Of a stretch of DNA of 64,000 nucleotides, positions 60,124-64,000 are shown piece after piece. The stretch is from Plecoglossus altivelis (Eukaryota > Chordata > Actinopteri > Osmeriformes > Plecoglossidae). Made by a program: the position numbers and the translations under genes. Numbering within the stretch: the stretch's first letter is position 1; every line of letters starts with the position of its first letter. The DNA lies in contig BROE01000019.1 of the NCBI GenBank assembly GCA_036571765.1, positions 434,001 through 498,000 on the forward strand. The letters are read 5' to 3'. The notes beneath the pieces were generated by a model. That model saw only the letters and a list, made by a program, of their open reading frames with translations, searched no databases and was not told the origin of the DNA.

Positions 60124-60462
60124 TGTTATGTAATGGTGCACGTTAGTCACAATTCTGTTTTCCTTAACCGGGAACTTCTCCATGGACGGTTCACGAACAA
60201 AGGAGGGCACTGATGCATATCAATACCAGATATACAGCATTAATGCATATGATTTATTCTCTTTAACACAAGACTCTGGACTAGCAAATTCATTAGAATG
60301 CCAACATCAATATTTCCAGTAATTTCATGAGTAAACAATGACTATCAAAAGGACTACAAACCAAAACATACCTCAAGTACATACATATTGAATACTCATG
60401 TCCAAAACAATATCTGAAGGTCAAGCTTAACTGTAAAATATGTGTCTCAATATTGGCCATCT

Positions 60463-63400
60463 TTACTCCTGATATCCCTCTGTCTTCATATCATTCAAAC
60501 CAAGGTCTTCATTCTGCTCAAATGTTCGATTGTACTTTTCAGTTGTCATCTCTGGATCTGGGTCTGGAGCATAAACGTTCTAAAGAAAAACCCAGTTAAC
60601 CAGACTTGTGACAATCAGTATGCTCTCTCTCGCTCTCTCTATAGATCTATACCTATAGATCTCTATATCTACAGATATATCTATATATCTCTCTCTAGCT
60701 CTCTCTCTAGCTCTCTCTCTAGCTCTCTAGAGAGCTAGAGAGAGAGCTAGAGATAGATAGATAGAGATAGATAGAGATAGATCTATAGAATGGTCTATAA
60801 TGGTTTCAGGTAGATACTTCAAGTAGTAGTTTAGTATCATATGGCTTAATAGAAAATAGGGTATTTTGAAGCATAATTATTGAAATAAATTGACTGTTGC
60901 CAAAAGAATCGTTGTTTTACCTGGATATAGCTGTTCCCAGCAGGATCATCAAGAACTAAATGAACCGTGAGGTTTCCTTTGATTATCTGAATATTTGATC
61001 AGAGAAAAACAAATGTGTTGTGAGCTCCACAGTCTAAACTCCAAATATTCCAATACCAGGTGACAAAAACCACATAGGTAAATTTAACATTGAAAACAAA
61101 GTTCCTAACTAGACCACAAAAAAACCTTGTCAATCTTATCGCCAAACTCTTTCAGTTTCTGTGTCCGATCTGCAGAGGAGCTATCTCCACAGATGAAGGG
61201 ATTTTTGGAGACTATCTGTAAGGAACAGCAACAAAACTATGAATCAAACATTGCAATTACACCAATGTCATTTTCAACAAGCTACGGTGACATGACAATT
61301 GCTTACCAGGTCTTTGATATCTGTGAGGAGTCCCTCTACAGTAGTAAATTTGCCACACAGAGCTGCCATCCCCATCTCAAACTCGAGTTCAGGAATGACT
61401 ATGCCACATGTCTCTGACTGCAAACACCATGAAGCAAGAAGGATGAAGCTTTGTTTTGTACTTCACTTGAATAATCCATTGAATGTGACTGATGAAACGA
61501 TTCTAGTTAAAATGTAGGAGCCTTCATGAGAAGCAAAATAGTATTTATGTCAGACCTTCTAATTCATGTAAAACGGCTTTACAATACATATAATCCAGCC
61601 ACATGAGACGCTCAACACAAGCAATTATACTACTGTGGGCTTGTGGAAACGGTACCTTCAGTAAGTCCCTGGTCATGTCAAAATGATCTGTGATGTGAAG
61701 AGTGATCTTGGTGCCCTGCTCCTCTGTAGCTCCTCCAGATTTCACCTTCAAGGTCAAAAAAAGAAAACATGCTACCAAGTTCAAGTTAATGTATTTATAG
61801 AGCATGTTTAAAAGCCAAAGACTGACCAAAGTGCTGAATATTAAAATCAATCCATCGACACAAAACAGAAAGAGTAAAACAACCCCCCCACAAAGCTTTA
61901 GAGGAATTACGCAAGCAGTTTTGTACCTCATTGGTGCGTAGTCCACATGCATCACAGTTAGTTGCCATGATGATCACCTCCTTAAAATGAGGGATTTCTA
62001 AGAGAATGTCAAGGAAAATTAAAATATTTGTAAATAACTATAACTCCCAAGTTTCTCATGCCTGAGTTTATAGACGTAAAAAACATGAACAATGGACACA
62101 ATAACGCTAACATTATTTAGAGTGGGCAATAATTAAGTTGACTGGTGAATCAAGTTTACCTTAAATGGAGTCTGGCCAAGAATTGAAAAAAAGAACATTG
62201 AGCAGTACTTTACCCAGAGTAGAGGTATCCCAAAACAATGTTTAAAAGGATACGAACAAGCTTCATGTTTGTGGCAGCTGGCGCATTGCATGATGGGCAG
62301 TTAGTATTGAACCTTAAAACCTGAGAGAAACGCACACCATCATTTAAATGCATTACTCAAAATTAAGAACCCATTTTATTGCATTAGATGCCTCACCTCA
62401 TTTCTCATACTGTCCAAATCATTTCCAGGCTTTTCCTCCACTTCCTCATCCTCAGCCTGTGTAAGAAATTGAACAAAAACCCTCTCAGACAGGCTGCCAT
62501 GATGACGTTGACCAGAAAGTAGAGCATCATTTTGAAGCACCTTTCAAATGTCAGAATCCCCCACCCTAATTTACTTTCACTTCAGCATCACCTTAGTACT
62601 TAACTGTTTACGTGTATGCAAGACAATAAGCAAAGCCTTAGCCGGGAAAAGCTAGAGGAAAGCCATGCCTGTCAGCTGTGGTACAAGACTACCTTCAAAC
62701 CCAATGCAATATCTTGTTGGTCAGTCCTGTAGTAATGGCTGACTGTTAGAGCCTCATCCTTCCGTGGAGCCATGGGGTTTTCCACAAAGCTGTTTCCAGA
62801 TGGATCGTCAACAATCTACAAGATGTAAATGACATGAACATTTGCTTTACAGAAAAGGAAACCTTCACAATTTATAATAATATTTTGGGTAGTTAATGAT
62901 TTTTTTTTATGTAGTTGAACAAACGTATTCCAAACGTATTCCAACTCTGAATGACACCCTCTCCTTATTCCTGAGTCCAAATTTGGCTCACCAGTGTGAA
63001 TTCACTGTCAACATCTTTCAACTTCTTGAGTTTTTCAATAAACTCTTCAATTTTCTCTGCAGCTTCAGGGGCAGATACCTTTATGAAGAGGAGTGAGCAT
63101 GACTTAATGTATGACAAGCAACCATTTACCTACATATTTTATAAAATTGAAAACAGCATTGTGAAATCGGATGCTGTATTCATACATATTTATACCATTA
63201 ATTCCATTAACATTCAACCAACATCTATGAATATATGTAAGTGACGTGACCAATTTTATTTTTACTTAATGTCTGTATGTTTCAGACTCTTGTTGTGCTA
63301 CATGACATAGTTGTGGATGGTGACTCCTTGAAAATTAGAATATTTGCTAAATGTGGTCAATTTGAGCTCTGATCAAATAGTTTTGGCAAAGGTCTTGAAA

Positions 63401-63791
63401 TGTCCTTCCTTTGAGGCATGACAAACAAGAGAATCGCAGGGCAGTTGAGTTAACTGTTAGGACATTGGTTAACAAGCAGCCCTGCCCAATGTAAATCAAA
63501 GCTTTTACAAATAAGCAGTCACAATTAACTTCAATTTAGCTGCAGCACTCAGGGGGAGAACATGTTCCACACCCGAAAATAGTATGATTGAAACTTCAAA
63601 ACGCCAGAGACATTAAATCTTGAACGTGTCCATTTTATCACCAGTACATAAAAATAGTACCACAAATCTGACAACCACATACAATGTTAAAAAAAAACCT
63701 TGTCACTGCACTGTACATACCCTTCTAAGTGGTTGGTCTTGCTCCAACCCTGCAACAGCTCGATCTAAGAGGCCTTCAATGGTGCTGAGAG
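60463..63791 (-). CDS. zpr1: ZPR1 zinc finger protein, 5' end outside the window
   Basis: ZPR1 binds eEF1A and is needed for growth and SMN function; it has two CxxC zinc-finger/ZPR1 domain repeats. Visible exons (minus): 63791-63721, 63078-62992, 62815-62693, 62456-62397, 62320-62254, 61997-61927, 61745-61656, 61417-61307, 61215-61126, 60986-60921, 60579-60463; phases agree. Seen: TIEGLLDRAVAGLEQDQP, IVDDPSGNSFVENPMAPRKD, the second zinc finger (NTNCPSCNAPA and MATNCDACGLRTNE), EEQGTKITLHITDHFDMTRD, the second ZPR1 domain (IPELEFEMGMAALCGKFTTV, LVLDDPAGNSYIQ) and the end FEQNEDLGLNDMKTEGYQE. The first zinc finger and start codon lie beyond the right edge. The gene looks intact. Confidence 0.95.
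60620..60790. repeat. CTCTAG/GATA palindromic simple repeat
   Basis: CTCTCTAG units on the left face GAGAGCTAG and GATAGATA units on the right, with a symmetry centre near 60730. It lies in the last intron of zpr1. Confidence 0.8.
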
Positions 63792-64000
63792 CTGGTAAAA
63801 CAAAACAGCTTTTACCAAAAAATGCATGCACACAACTTCTATGAAAAAGTATGCAGTAATTTAACCAAAACTACGTAGACGTCAGTCTATCCTAATAACA
63901 TACTAATCCAACTACCATAGTAAGCATTTTTCTGATGCAGTTCTTGTGTTTCAATTTCATTTCAGATTAGATTAATTTAACAATGCCCTCTGTACATTGC

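Overview
The window is vertebrate genomic DNA, most likely from a teleost fish. The genes are spliced, with vertebrate gene structures, and the mobile elements are types common in fish: Rex1-like LINEs with a CATC-rich tail, Tc1 transposons, hAT-like MITEs and L2-like 3' ends. No bacterial, viral, CRISPR or tRNA feature was seen. The exact species cannot be read from the sequence. All exon boundaries were worked out by hand from splice sites, codon phase and remembered vertebrate homologues; no alignment was run.

Layout, left to right. (1) 1384-15025, plus: bbx, an HMG-box transcription factor with 15 coding exons. Its 5.6 kb intron 10 is almost filled by a Tc1 transposon with an intact transposase ORF and an antisense Rex1-like LINE. 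A long AT-rich 3' region follows. (2) 23757-20222, minus: ift46, an intraflagellar transport B subunit, with a MITE seven bases from a splice donor and a possible extra cassette exon. (3) 30736-24389, minus: vps11, a HOPS/CORVET subunit whose first intron looks like a U12-type AT-AC intron. (4) 32325-40616, plus: hyou1, an ER Hsp70-family chaperone, head-to-head with vps11. (5) 51573-42863, minus: a ZPLD1-like zona pellucida-domain membrane protein with 10 coding exons; its introns hold LINE and Tc1 debris. (6) 53-58 kb: a gene-poor stretch with a second Rex1-like copy, internally deleted and carrying a nested L2-like insertion, and a MITE. (7) 59359-59745, plus: an intronless histone H2A. (8) 63791-60463, minus: zpr1, running off the right edge.

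The genes do not form one pathway. Several are neighbours on human 11q23.3 (IFT46, VPS11, HYOU1, H2AX, ZPR1), while BBX and ZPLD1 lie on human 3q12-q13, so the window joins two human segments. Promoter-scale signals fit known roles: paired MiT/TFE-type E-boxes just upstream of vps11 (lysosome) and ACGTG/ERSE-like motifs near hyou1 (ER stress, hypoxia). No clearly undescribed system was found. The best leads are the ift46 cassette exon, the AT-AC intron, the H2A at an H2AX-like address without its SQ tail, and the E-box pair.
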